64,000 bases of DNA. It comes from Vibrio spartinae (GTDB lineage: Bacteria; Pseudomonadota; Gammaproteobacteria; Enterobacterales; Vibrionaceae). Positions 1 to 9,191 of the stretch are shown here, one piece after another. The stretch is from contig NZ_AP024907.1 in the NCBI RefSeq assembly GCF_024347135.1, forward strand, positions 2,161,001 to 2,225,000, read 5' to 3'. The translations under genes were made by a program, and so were the position numbers. Numbering within the stretch: position 1 is the stretch's first letter; each line of letters opens with the position of its first letter. The notes beneath the pieces were generated by a model. The model did not search any database and had not been told where the DNA came from. It saw only the letters and a list, made by a program, of their open reading frames with translations.

Positions 1-34
1 ATTCCCGAGAGCGCCACGTTCGGCTAACTTCTAA
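1..34 (+). CDS. asnS: 3' end of asparaginyl-tRNA synthetase (partial)
   Basis: The first bases read, in one frame, as F-P-R-A-P-R-S-A-N-F followed by TAA at 32-34. This matches the conserved C-terminal end of bacterial AsnRS (in E. coli ...PFPRTPRNASF). A Rho-independent terminator follows and aspC lies just downstream, and asnS near aspC is a common arrangement in enterics and vibrios. Only ten codons are visible, so the call rests on this short match plus gene order. Confidence 0.75.
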   Translation, partial: FPRAPRSANF

Positions 35-79
35 TCCGAATATGGGTTGGAATCCGAAGATTCGTTTTGATCTGCAAAA

Positions 80-108
80 TGCCATCGTTCACGGTGGCAT
101 TTTTTATT
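80..108 (+). terminator. Rho-independent terminator after asnS
   Basis: TGCCA and TGGCA arms enclose a short loop, preceded by AAAA and followed by a run of six T. It lies about 45 bp after the asnS stop codon. Confidence 0.75.
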
Positions 109-311
109 GTCCCTTTGGTGATGTCTGGTGACGGTATGCCGCAAGGCCATTCTCCATGCGCGTGAAACAGAAGAATCAGCAATTATTTAACTTTTTCACC
201 GTGTGACGGTTGTAACAAGATCGCCATAGAGGTATAAATAATTGCATCATGATGTCACGAAACTGGCATAAAAATTCACCATTTCCTTTCAATTTTACAC
301 GGACGAAAAAT

Positions 312-1502
312 ATGTTTGAAAACGTTGTCGCAGCACCGGCTGATCCCATTCTCGGACTCACTGAAGAGTTCAAAAGCGATCCCCGTTCAGAAAAGATTAA
401 TTTAGGGGTCGGGATCTATAAAGATGAATCCGGTCAAACCCCGATCCTCGCGACAGTAAAAAAAGCGGAAGCCATACTGCTCGAATCAGAAAAAACCAAG
501 TCTTATCTCACTATTGAAGGAATGGCTGATTATGCGCTAGCCGTGCAAAAACTCCTGTTTGGGGCGGATGCGGAAATCGTCACCAGCCAAAGAGCCAAAA
601 CATCTCAGGCTCCGGGCGGAACCGGCGCCCTCCGTGTCGCGGGTGAGTTCATTAAACGTCATATGAGTAGCTCTAAAATCTGGATCAGTAATCCGACTTG
701 GGCGAACCATAACGGTGTCTTCAAAGCTGCCGGCCTAGAAATCGCGCAATACAGCTACTACAACGCAGCAACCAAAGATAAAGATTTTTCAGCGATGGTT
801 GCCGACCTGCAAGGTGCAGAAGCTGGTGATATCGTTTTATTACACGGTTGCTGTCATAACCCGACAGGTATCGACCCGACGCCTGAAGAGTGGGAAACCC
901 TCGCCAAGCTTGTGGCAGAAAAAGGACTGATTCCGCTTTTCGATTTTGCTTATCAGGGTTTTGCAAAAGGAGTTGAAGAAGATGCCGCAGGTCTGCGTGT
1001 TTTTGCCCGCTATAATCAAGAACTCCTCGTCGCCAGCTCATTTTCGAAAAACTTCGGGCTGTATAACGAACGGGTTGGTGCATTCACACTGGTGGCAGAA
1101 TCGAAAGAGATTGCAACAACTGCATTTTCTCAAGTGAAAGGCATTATTCGCTCAATCTACTCCAACCCACCGGCTCACGGTGCTGCTATCGTCACCACGA
1201 TTCTGAATCATCCGGAACTCTATGCCGCGTGGATTCAGGAAGTGGCAGAAATGCGTGATCGCATTCAGGAAATGCGTGATCTGTTTGTCGCAACCTTGAA
1301 AGAACAAGGTGTTCAGCAAGACTTCGGTTTCATTGCCCGTCAGAATGGCATGTTCTCATTCTCAGGCCTGAACCCTGAACAAGTGGCACAGCTCAAAAAT
1401 GAGTTTGGTATCTATATTGTCGGATCCGGTCGGATTAGTGTTGCGGGTATGACTAAGAACAACATGTTGCCTTTGTGTAAGGCGATCGCGGCAGTCGTTT
1501 AA
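312..1502 (+). CDS. aspC: Aspartate aminotransferase (class I PLP-dependent)
   Basis: This 396-residue protein is the length of E. coli AspC and is similar along its whole length. It transfers the amino group between aspartate and 2-oxoglutarate in the cytoplasm and can also act on aromatic amino acids. The PLP-binding lysine is K246 in [15 protein letters not shown], the same number as in E. coli AspC. Other family marks are [17 protein letters not shown] and the C-terminal [10 protein letters not shown]. An upstream in-frame ATG at 249 would add 21 residues without family similarity, so the start [13 protein letters not shown] at 312 is preferred. TyrB is a close relative; asnS next door and the K246 numbering favour AspC. 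Confidence 0.92.
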   Translation: MFENVVAAPADPILGLTEEFKSDPRSEKINLGVGIYKDESGQTPILATVKKAEAILLESEKTKSYLTIEGMADYALAVQKLLFGADAEIVTSQRAKTSQAPGGTGALRVAGEFIKRHMSSSKIWISNPTWANHNGVFKAAGLEIAQYSYYNAATKDKDFSAMVADLQGAEAGDIVLLHGCCHNPTGIDPTPEEWETLAKLVAEKGLIPLFDFAYQGFAKGVEEDAAGLRVFARYNQELLVASSFSKNFGLYNERVGAFTLVAESKEIATTAFSQVKGIIRSIYSNPPAHGAAIVTTILNHPELYAAWIQEVAEMRDRIQEMRDLFVATLKEQGVQQDFGFIARQNGMFSFSGLNPEQVAQLKNEFGIYIVGSGRISVAGMTKNNMLPLCKAIAAVV

Positions 1503-1539
1503 TTCGTTGCAGCGATATCACTGATGTATGAGTGACCCA

Positions 1540-1575
1540 AAAAAAACATCCCGGAAATCTCCGGGATGTTTTATA
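1540..1575. terminator. Bidirectional Rho-independent terminator
   Basis: A nine-base-pair stem (CATCCCGGA / TCCGGGATG) has A-rich sequence on the left and TTTTA on the right. It can end both aspC and the convergent VOC gene. Confidence 0.85.
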
Positions 1576-1592
1576 TCAACAGACGGATATCA

Positions 1593-1973
1593 TTAAGAAA
1601 TACGATAAAGCGCACAAAGTTTATTGCCGGCCGGATCGCGTAGATAAGCTAGATATAACTCCCGCCCAGCATAAGAACGTACCCCTGGTGGATCCTCACA
1701 GGTCACGCCACCATTTTCGACTCCCGCCTGATGCCACGCATCAGCTTGTTCTGGGCTTGAAACGCTAAAACCTATCGTCATCCCATTCCCCGGCGTTGCT
1801 TCCTGACCATCAATTGGCGGTGTCACAATCAGAACGCCCTCGGAGTTGGCATATATGCAACGCCCCTTCTCATCCATCACGCCTGCCGGGTAACCTAAAA
1901 CGGTCAAAATTGCATCATAAAATGTCTTTGATTTTTCGATATCGTTTGAACCAACGACGATGTGACTAAACAT
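1593..1973 (-). CDS. VOC-superfamily (glyoxalase/bleomycin-resistance fold) protein
   Basis: A 126-residue single-domain protein beginning MFSHIVVGSNDIEKSKTFYD, typical of VOC metalloenzymes. It ends with the usual DPAGNKLCALY strand. An earlier in-frame start (2006) adds 11 residues, but AAAGGA lies just upstream of the ATG at 1973, which decides the start. The substrate cannot be predicted: family members include glyoxalase I, dioxygenases and drug-binding proteins. It lies downstream of the GGDEF/EAL gene on the same strand. Confidence 0.8.
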   Translation of the reverse strand: MFSHIVVGSNDIEKSKTFYDAILTVLGYPAGVMDEKGRCIYANSEGVLIVTPPIDGQEATPGNGMTIGFSVSSPEQADAWHQAGVENGGVTCEDPPGVRSYAGRELYLAYLRDPAGNKLCALYRIS

Positions 1974-2051
1974 GATATATCCTTTTGTGAATAGAATCCG
2001 GTTCATCTTGCTATAAGGACATCCAACTGTCTAGGTATGTTCTCATCAATC

Positions 2052-4610
2052 TTAATGAGGGTGACAGTCCCAACGTTTTGAAGAACGCATTCTTTGCTGA
2101 ATCATTTCAACACTCATGGGTTTGTCAAAATAATATCCTTGGACCAGACACCCTGTCGCTGTCTGATTGGTCAATGCCAGCAATTGTGCGTGGGTTTCGA
2201 CGCCTTCAGCAACCACACTAAAAGAAGCTGACTGTCCAACCGCCAGTATAGTTTTAATCAGCGCGCAACTCTCTTCACTACACAACATCTTATCAATAAA
2301 GCTTTTATCGATTTTGACTTCATCAATCGGGAGCTGACTGAGATAACTGAGGGAGGAATAACCTTTACCGAAATCATCCAGCGAGATACGGATCCCCGCC
2401 CGTTTCAAAGAGAATAAAACCTCTTTGGCCTGCTGAAACTCGCGAATAAAAACAGTCTCTGTAATTTCAATATGGATACGACTGATATCAATCCCCACGT
2501 GCGCAATAATCGCGACAATATCATCCACAAATCCCGGTGTCAGAAGCTGTTTAGCGGATACATTGACATTCAGACTTAACGCATAAAGACCATTCGGGCT
2601 CAACGTTAAGACTTCCCGGCAAGCGCGTTCAAAAATATAGTTTCCCAAGGTATAAAACAGACCGGTATCTTCCGCAATATGGATAAATTCCTCCGGTTTC
2701 ACCCGCCCAAGAATATCATTATCCCACCGCACCAAAGCCTCAAGACCGAGCACATTCCACGTTTTGACATGCACTAACGGCTGGTAGCAGATAAACATTT
2801 CATGTTTACGTAAGGCATGTTGTAACTGCGCTTCAATCGCAAGAAAATGTTGCAAATGCGCATGAACCTCCTGATTGTAGAAGACAACACTCCCTCTCTG
2901 TTTTTTCTTCGCCTGATAAAGCACAACATCGGCTTTATTCAATAATTCCTCGGCTAGTATTCCGTCATCGGGATATAAACTGGCGCCGATACTGCACGTC
3001 GTTTGTAATTGAGTTCCATTCAACTCAAAAGGTTCATCGAACACCCGTTGTATCCGTGAGACCCGGTGTTCCGCATCAGCTTTGTGGGAAAGCGCTGAAA
3101 AGCAAAAGACAAACTCATCTCCCCCGAACCTTGAAACCAAATCATACTCACCCAGTAAGTGACGAAAACGGTCAGCCACGGTCATCAATAACTGGTCGCC
3201 CACTGCATGGCCATAGGTGTCATTAATTTTCTTAAATTCATCCAGATCAACAAACACAATGACCAGATGCTTCATGTGCAATTGAGCGCGCAGCCTGAAT
3301 ATTTCCTTTTTCACGCCCTTCAAAAACATCATCCGGTTGGGTAATGAAGTCAAGACATCATGCATGGCCATAAAATGCATCTCATCCCGCGAATCTTCTA
3401 CATGCTCAATATGCTGACGAATTTTGTCCTGATATCGCTGAAAACGGCCAGCAATCAGCCGACCAATATAAAAAGACAGCAGTAAAACAATCCCCGAGAA
3501 CAGTACACTGAAAATGACGATATTCCACAAGGCCTGGTCACTTTTCTGTTTGATTTGCGCGAATTTCTGCTGGAAGTAATCATCAAAACGCGTCATAGGA
3601 AATCCGGCGACAACATGCCATCCCCAATCACCCAGACTTTCGATATAAAGCATCGACTCAGCGCCAAACGAACCGTCACTGAACTTCATCTGTCCTCGTA
3701 CAAACCGGTTGGGAAGATGTGATAATGCCAATGACTGCCAAGTATTGGTTTGCCCTTCGGGTAATAATATGTCTTGCAGTTGTTTGCCGATGTAGGCAGA
3801 TTCATTATCCGCCAGAACCCGACCATATTGATCAATCACCGATATCATATACGCACCGCCGTTTTGGTGGCGGACATGTTCATAAGGATATTGATTGATC
3901 CACTTGAGTAATGACTGTTGAACGTTGTGTTCCATATCCGCAACATTCTCAACCGCACCAACGACCCAGCCTAATGGGGAGAAATACTTACCGAATCCCA
4001 TTTTCTCTCTCTGGCTTGACTTCGACAAAGATGAGGGAAATCGGGACTGAACATCCCAGCGAAAAAAAGATTCGCCCTGACGTTCAATCTGCCTCAGAAA
4101 ATCTTCCGAGACGGAGGTGTCGGGATGAAAAGAGGCCGGTAACACTTGAATATTGTCAGACTGTGTACGCAACATTCCCGATTGATGACGGGACTGAATA
4201 AAGAAATAGCTAGAACGAGGGAGTTCGCCTTGAGATTGAAGCGCCTGCGTGACCGCAAGTTTAATCTCTTCCGGAGAAAGGGCATTATTCTGAGAATAAA
4301 GATGACGAATGAGCTCATACGCGTCATAGACCCGTTGACGAACTTGATACTGAAGATGTTGCATCAAGTAAGCCTTTTGCCGATCAAATTCCTTATGAAT
4401 TAATGCGACATGCTGCTGGGTCAACAACTTCTCTGAGAGCATCATTTCATGGTACAACGTACTGCTACTTTCAGCCAGCCGTTGCCGATCCGCTTCATAT
4501 AAATAGCCGTTCAGCACTAATGCCAAACAACCAACAACAAATATTGGCGCCAGTTGAATAATCCACAATAAATGTCGCTCATTTCCCAAAGGCGAACTTG
4601 CACGATTCAT
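2052..4610 (-). CDS. Membrane GGDEF-EAL cyclic-di-GMP signalling protein with periplasmic sensor
   Basis: An 852-residue protein with a transmembrane helix near residues 14-35, a large extracytoplasmic region that looks like a Cache-type sensor, and a second helix near 365-390. A GGDEF domain follows (GGDEF intact near residue 495), then an EAL domain (LEALVRW near residue 622, with EITE and DDFGKGYSSL further on). Both catalytic signatures are kept, so it could make and degrade c-di-GMP; which activity dominates cannot be read from the sequence. The sensor half contains GWHVVAGF, a common Cache strand. It probably links an external small-molecule signal to motility or biofilm behaviour. Confidence 0.9.
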   Translation of the reverse strand: MNRASSPLGNERHLLWIIQLAPIFVVGCLALVLNGYLYEADRQRLAESSSTLYHEMMLSEKLLTQQHVALIHKEFDRQKAYLMQHLQYQVRQRVYDAYELIRHLYSQNNALSPEEIKLAVTQALQSQGELPRSSYFFIQSRHQSGMLRTQSDNIQVLPASFHPDTSVSEDFLRQIERQGESFFRWDVQSRFPSSLSKSSQREKMGFGKYFSPLGWVVGAVENVADMEHNVQQSLLKWINQYPYEHVRHQNGGAYMISVIDQYGRVLADNESAYIGKQLQDILLPEGQTNTWQSLALSHLPNRFVRGQMKFSDGSFGAESMLYIESLGDWGWHVVAGFPMTRFDDYFQQKFAQIKQKSDQALWNIVIFSVLFSGIVLLLSFYIGRLIAGRFQRYQDKIRQHIEHVEDSRDEMHFMAMHDVLTSLPNRMMFLKGVKKEIFRLRAQLHMKHLVIVFVDLDEFKKINDTYGHAVGDQLLMTVADRFRHLLGEYDLVSRFGGDEFVFCFSALSHKADAEHRVSRIQRVFDEPFELNGTQLQTTCSIGASLYPDDGILAEELLNKADVVLYQAKKKQRGSVVFYNQEVHAHLQHFLAIEAQLQHALRKHEMFICYQPLVHVKTWNVLGLEALVRWDNDILGRVKPEEFIHIAEDTGLFYTLGNYIFERACREVLTLSPNGLYALSLNVNVSAKQLLTPGFVDDIVAIIAHVGIDISRIHIEITETVFIREFQQAKEVLFSLKRAGIRISLDDFGKGYSSLSYLSQLPIDEVKIDKSFIDKMLCSEESCALIKTILAVGQSASFSVVAEGVETHAQLLALTNQTATGCLVQGYYFDKPMSVEMIQQRMRSSKRWDCHPH

Positions 4611-4767
4611 AGCCGCGAATTCTCAAATCATATTTAGCATTGTTTTTTAACCGCTTCCCAACTATCGAGGGAGTCTTAATAAAATACGCATCATCAATTT
4701 ATTATTTAATAAGTTATTTATAGCAGATTAACTTGTTTAGATTATAAAATCATCAACAATGTGCCCC

Positions 4768-6015
4768 TCAAGAATTGATTTTAACCAAGTGTCTCAATAT
4801 TGATGGCTGACGCTCAATAAGGATTTTCCCGGCTCTGACAGACCAAAGCACTTCACTCTGATTTCTCAAAACAGAGACATCATCAATGCCATCCAAAATA
4901 ATCAAATGCCCCGGTTTTCCTTCAGCAATCCCGTATTGATCGGTAATATTCAACACTTGGGCACCATGGTCAGTAATAAAGCTTAAGGCATTGACTAAAT
5001 CTTCATACCCCATCATATGGCAAGCATGAATCGCAAAATCTAATTCACGTAATAATTTGCCATTCCCTAAGGTATACCATGGGTCTTGTATCGAGTCTTG
5101 CGCCAACGCAACATTGATCCCTGCCCGATGAAGTTCCTTGACCCGGGTAATACCTCGCCGTTTCGGAAATTCGTCAAAGCGTCCCTGTAAATGCATATTT
5201 TCCGTCGGACAGGAGACGAAGTTAATTTGTGACTTTTTCAGTAAACGAAACAATTTCGAACAGTAGGCATTATTATACGAGTGCATAGCAGTCGTATGAC
5301 TGGCGGTGACCTGAGGCCCCATCCCCTGCTCTAGTGCCACCGTTGCCAGCACTTCAAGAAATCGAGAGTTTTCATCGTCAATTTCATCACAATGCACATC
5401 GACCAACTTCCCATGCTGGCGGGCAAATTCAACCACCCAGTGCATCGACTCAACACCGTATTCCCGGGTGAATTCAAAATGTGGAATGCCACCAACGACA
5501 TCAATTCCAATCTCTAATGCCTTTTCCATCAATGCTTTGCCATTCGGGTAGGAGAAAATACCTTCCTGAGGAAAAGCAACGATTTGTAAATCAAGATAAG
5601 GTTGAAGTATCGGTTTCAGTTGATTGATCGCTTTCAGCGCTGTCAATTCAGGATCGGTCACATCAACATGGGTGCGAACATACTGAACCCCGTTGGCAAT
5701 CAACAACTCAGCCGCAGTCAGCACGCGTCGTTTGACATCATCGATATCCAGTAATGCCTTTCTTTCCGCCCAGCACTCAATCCCCTCAAAGAGCGTGCCA
5801 CTCATATTCCAGCGCGGCTCACCAGCGGTCAGCACCGCATCCAAATGAATGTGAGGTTCAACAAACGGGGCACAACATAATTTCCCCATTGCATCAATAT
5901 CCGCGGCTTCATCAAGCAATCGATCCTGTAACTGAATCTTGTGAAAAACCCCCGCTTCAATTTGAATCGAGTACAACCCTTCCGTGCCTCTTAAACGCGC
6001 ATTGATAATTTTCAT
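4768..6015 (-). CDS. codA: Cytosine deaminase-family amidohydrolase (CodA-like)
   Basis: This 415-residue protein aligns along its length with E. coli CodA, with a constant offset of six residues. The metal ligands and catalytic residues are all present: H55 and H57 (PHIHLD), H208, E211, H240 and D307, equivalent to E. coli H61, H63, H214, E217, H246 and D313. The neighbour of the catalytic Asp, D314 in E. coli, is a serine here (S308, AQDSIQDPW). That position contacts the pyrimidine and is known to govern substrate preference, so the enzyme may favour 5-substituted cytosines or another ring. No codB permease is adjacent. It is cytoplasmic and reads leftward, away from a chemoreceptor gene upstream. 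Confidence 0.87.
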   Translation of the reverse strand: MKIINARLRGTEGLYSIQIEAGVFHKIQLQDRLLDEAADIDAMGKLCCAPFVEPHIHLDAVLTAGEPRWNMSGTLFEGIECWAERKALLDIDDVKRRVLTAAELLIANGVQYVRTHVDVTDPELTALKAINQLKPILQPYLDLQIVAFPQEGIFSYPNGKALMEKALEIGIDVVGGIPHFEFTREYGVESMHWVVEFARQHGKLVDVHCDEIDDENSRFLEVLATVALEQGMGPQVTASHTTAMHSYNNAYCSKLFRLLKKSQINFVSCPTENMHLQGRFDEFPKRRGITRVKELHRAGINVALAQDSIQDPWYTLGNGKLLRELDFAIHACHMMGYEDLVNALSFITDHGAQVLNITDQYGIAEGKPGHLIILDGIDDVSVLRNQSEVLWSVRAGKILIERQPSILRHLVKINS

Positions 6016-6059
6016 CTCTAATTTCCCTTTGTCATCGTATTTATAACAACCTTGTCATA

Positions 6060-6096
6060 AAAAAGAACCCCGATCACAGACTGATCAGGGCTTTTC
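6060..6096 (-). terminator. Rho-independent terminator of the chemoreceptor gene
   Basis: On the minus strand CCCTGATC and GATCGGGG form the stem, followed by a T-rich tail (TTCTTTTTT). It separates the chemoreceptor gene from codA. Confidence 0.8.
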
Positions 6097-6131
6097 TACT
6101 ATGTGACCGTCATTGAATGATTGACCACATT

Positions 6132-8021
6132 TCAGAGTTTGAAGCGAGAAATCTCTCGGCCGAGTTCAGTCATCAGACGATGTACTTCCTGTGCTTCTTC
6201 AGCCGCCAGTTGTGCTTCATGAGTCATTTGATCGCTGACTTCCCGGACAGATTCAGTATTCCCATTAATATCCGCGGTCACCAAAGACTGTTCTTCTGCC
6301 GCTGAAGCAATCTGGGTTGCCATATCACTGATCATCGTAATCGATTCACTAATCATTTGCAGTTTGTCACCCGTATGATTGAAGTCTTGGACACTATTTT
6401 CAACCAAATGATGGCTGGCCTGCATCACGTTGACCGCATTGTTGGTGACTTTCTGCAACCCTTCAATCTTCGACTGAATCTCTTCTGTGGATGCATGCGT
6501 TCTTTGCGAAAGCACACGCACTTCATCCGCAACAACTGCGAAACCGCGTCCCTGCTCACCCGCTCTCGCTGCTTCAATGGCAGCATTCAAGGCTAATAGG
6601 TTGGTCTGCTCGGCAATCGCCCGAATCGTCGAGAGAATGGTTGATATTTCGTTCGCATGAACTTCAAGCTCCCCGACAATCCCAGCGGCATGCGTCAGCT
6701 CTTCAGCCAGCTGGTTAATCGACTTCATGCTCTTCTGCATCTGCTCATAACCTTCCGCACCCAACTCAACTGACTGGTTGGCACTTTTCGCTGTATTGTC
6801 AGCATTACCGGCAATCTCAGCCGTCGCTGAAGCCATTTCAGTCACCGCAGTTGCAACCATGGTGATTTCATCTTGCTGGGTCTTCAACTGCTGACTACGT
6901 TTCGTCGCAGCCGATGCAGCATTATCTGCTTTCTGGTTCAGGGCAATCGACACATCGTGAACTTTTTTCACCATGGCATGCAGGCGATCGACAAATTTAT
7001 TGAATCGCTCGGCCAACATGCCGACTTCATCCTGACGGTTCACATCCAGACGCTTGGTTAAGTCACCATTTCCTTCGGCAATCTCAGCCAGTGCTTCACC
7101 AATATCACCAATGGCTTTAAGTTGTCGGGAGAGTACCCACGATGTTAATAGTGCGATCACGACGAGGATCACAACTGCGATGATGATTTGATTCAGCAAC
7201 AACGAATTCATCGGTTTTTCCAACGTTGCCTGATCCATAATCATGATCAGCATCCAGTCCGTGTGGGCAATATTTTGGCCCATCACCACTTTATCTTTCC
7301 CGTCAATATCGATGAACAATGGTTTCCCGGAATCAGATGCCTGAGACAGAGACTGAGTATTCAACTGTGGGATCGCTTCGCTGATAGGTTTCAGGATCAG
7401 GTCTTTCTGCGGATGCGCAACGACTGTCCCTTTCTTATTCACCAGAATCGAGTAACCGTTTCCTAAAACTTTCATGTTTAAGACGTCATGAATTAACTGA
7501 TCCAACGCCAGATTCGATGCGGCAACACCAATCAACTGTCCATTCTGCCGAACTGGAGTTGCCAAGGTCACCACTAACTTTTTCATTGTCACACTGACAT
7601 ACGGATCAGTGGTCACGGCTTCATTCTTTGACTTCGCCAGTTTGTACCACCCTCTGACTCGTGGATCATAGCCGGGTTTGTTCAGAGAAGGGTCTTGTCG
7701 GTACATCTCCCCTTTCTCATTACCGTAATAACTCAAACCGAATCCACCAGATTTCAACGTTTGTCTTAAATGGGGCACGACATCTAAAGACGGGTCCTGT
7801 TCGATTTCTTCTTTTAACCCTGCAATAGCCAGTTGCTTGTCATGAAACCATTCACCAATTCCTTTCGCATAAGCCTGTAATGTATTGCGACTTTCACTCT
7901 GAATGGCACGCCAACTGTCTTGCTTAAATGATTGATAACTCACAACCACTAAGATGGTTGCTGTCAAGGTAATGGCAGCAACCACAGAAAGAACGATCTT
8001 CCTCTTCAAACTCAATTGCAT
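6132..8021 (-). CDS. Methyl-accepting chemotaxis protein with dCache sensor
   Basis: A 629-residue chemoreceptor. An N-terminal helix (about 10-30) is followed by a periplasmic double-Cache sensor containing DPRVRGWYK and [19 protein letters not shown], which is typical of dCache_1 receptors for amino acids and related ligands. A second helix lies near 281-301, then HAMP, then the cytoplasmic signalling helices. The hairpin tip [36 protein letters not shown] motif sits near 470-500. It should couple to CheA/CheW. GGGAG precedes the ATG. The ligand is not known. Confidence 0.92.
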   Translation of the reverse strand: MQLSLKRKIVLSVVAAITLTATILVVVSYQSFKQDSWRAIQSESRNTLQAYAKGIGEWFHDKQLAIAGLKEEIEQDPSLDVVPHLRQTLKSGGFGLSYYGNEKGEMYRQDPSLNKPGYDPRVRGWYKLAKSKNEAVTTDPYVSVTMKKLVVTLATPVRQNGQLIGVAASNLALDQLIHDVLNMKVLGNGYSILVNKKGTVVAHPQKDLILKPISEAIPQLNTQSLSQASDSGKPLFIDIDGKDKVVMGQNIAHTDWMLIMIMDQATLEKPMNSLLLNQIIIAVVILVVIALLTSWVLSRQLKAIGDIGEALAEIAEGNGDLTKRLDVNRQDEVGMLAERFNKFVDRLHAMVKKVHDVSIALNQKADNAASAATKRSQQLKTQQDEITMVATAVTEMASATAEIAGNADNTAKSANQSVELGAEGYEQMQKSMKSINQLAEELTHAAGIVGELEVHANEISTILSTIRAIAEQTNLLALNAAIEAARAGEQGRGFAVVADEVRVLSQRTHASTEEIQSKIEGLQKVTNNAVNVMQASHHLVENSVQDFNHTGDKLQMISESITMISDMATQIASAAEEQSLVTADINGNTESVREVSDQMTHEAQLAAEEAQEVHRLMTELGREISRFKL

Positions 8022-8551
8022 AGGAAGTACTCCCTAAGTTTATGAAACATTTTCGTATGTTATTTTTATCAATAACTCATCATAAAATGACGGAGGAATC
8101 GCTGTCCTCTGTCCATAAATTTTTACGCTCTACCCCATTTTTTACGACCAACTGATTTTTTACGACCAAAACTGATGTCGTCTTTACTGACTTCTCTTTT
8201 TTCCTACCTATAGGTGAACAATACAAAAATATGGAAAAAGATATGTGAAGCGTATCTAACTCAAGCATTAAAGAAACGTTCCATATCCAATATATTACAT
8301 TTCATTATATAGCAGTTCATCACATTCCTTAATAACAAGTAATAGCAAGATTCCATCCTACCTATTGGTACATTTGCGAGATAAAATCGTCACCGCTCTT
8401 CTAACGACATTGATCACGTTTTCTTGAGTAAAAATATCAATGAAAGCAATATTGAGCGTGGTGTGTCACAAAATGGTTGGGAGACAAGATAACAATTGAA
8501 GTGAACAGATATTGATGACGCCATCGAAGACATCACCAAACAGAAAGAGGA
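8022..8551. other. Intergenic region, no gene seen
   Basis: About 530 bp between the chemoreceptor start and the pqi terminator. It is AT-rich and likely holds the chemoreceptor promoter. A 62-codon open frame on the minus strand shows no family resemblance and was not called. TTTTTTACGACCAA occurs twice close together near 8140-8170, a minor direct repeat. Confidence 0.5.
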
Positions 8552-8582
8552 AAACACCGGACCATTCTTCGAATCCGGTGTC
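8552..8582 (-). terminator. Terminator of the pqiABC operon
   Basis: CACCGGA and TCCGGTG arms surround a 12-base loop; on the minus strand it is followed by TTTTCCTC. It lies just after the pqiC stop codon. Confidence 0.65.
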
Positions 8583-8591
8583 AGAGATAAT

Positions 8592-9191
8592 TCACTGGCG
8601 AGTGGCTAATGTTGTGGCAATCGGATCAACAACTTGTGTCAGCCAAAGATGGGAAAGCTGTCGGGTCATTGCCGGATAACCACTCTGTTGCATCATCTCC
8701 ACACTTTCAAATGACGCTTCATAGAGCAACTGTTTCGACGCTGACCAAAGTGACCAGTGTCCGGATGCTGTAATTTTTCCATACCTGTCAGCATGAAAGC
8801 GATAAACTTCAATATCCAAGAGTAAGTGAGGCCGGATATATTGATAAGAAGGAATCCATGTAATCGTCGGTAATCGTTCTTTCAGCCGTCTCAACGTCAT
8901 TTTTTCCAACTGAGAACTCAAGGATTCAGCCCATAAATGTTGTGACGCCAGATAAACCTGTCCATCGGGATCAACCATAATAATATTGGGTTTTTCCAGA
9001 TATCCCGGCATCTTGATTGCTTTGATTTGAATGGGCTGATTCATATTCATCTTGGCCGATGTTTTCAGCATCGGTACCTGTTCCGGCATTGGAAGCAGAT
9101 ATTGCGTCGTTTCTAATGCGGTGCTACTCGCACATCCACTGAGTAATACCAGCATGACTGTTAGCAGTACAACTCGCCTTGTCAATCTCAT
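8592..9191 (-). CDS. pqiC: PqiC-like outer-membrane lipoprotein
   Basis: A 199-residue protein beginning with a lipoprotein signal (MRLTRRVVLLTVMLVLLSGC), with the lipobox LSGC. In E. coli PqiC (YmbA) is the outer-membrane partner of the PqiB needle in lipid traffic across the envelope. Its ATG overlaps the end of pqiB by four bases (ATGA), so the two genes are translationally coupled. The name follows both the lipoprotein family and its place as third gene after PqiA and PqiB. Confidence 0.88.
   Translation of the reverse strand: MRLTRRVVLLTVMLVLLSGCASSTALETTQYLLPMPEQVPMLKTSAKMNMNQPIQIKAIKMPGYLEKPNIIMVDPDGQVYLASQHLWAESLSSQLEKMTLRRLKERLPTITWIPSYQYIRPHLLLDIEVYRFHADRYGKITASGHWSLWSASKQLLYEASFESVEMMQQSGYPAMTRQLSHLWLTQVVDPIATTLATRQ

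Noticed and set aside
721..1083. Minus-strand frame of 120 codons opposite aspC
   Set aside because: Shadow of the aspC coding frame.
8080..8268. A 62-codon frame in the chemoreceptor upstream region
   Set aside because: Built partly from a local duplicated sequence; no support as a gene.
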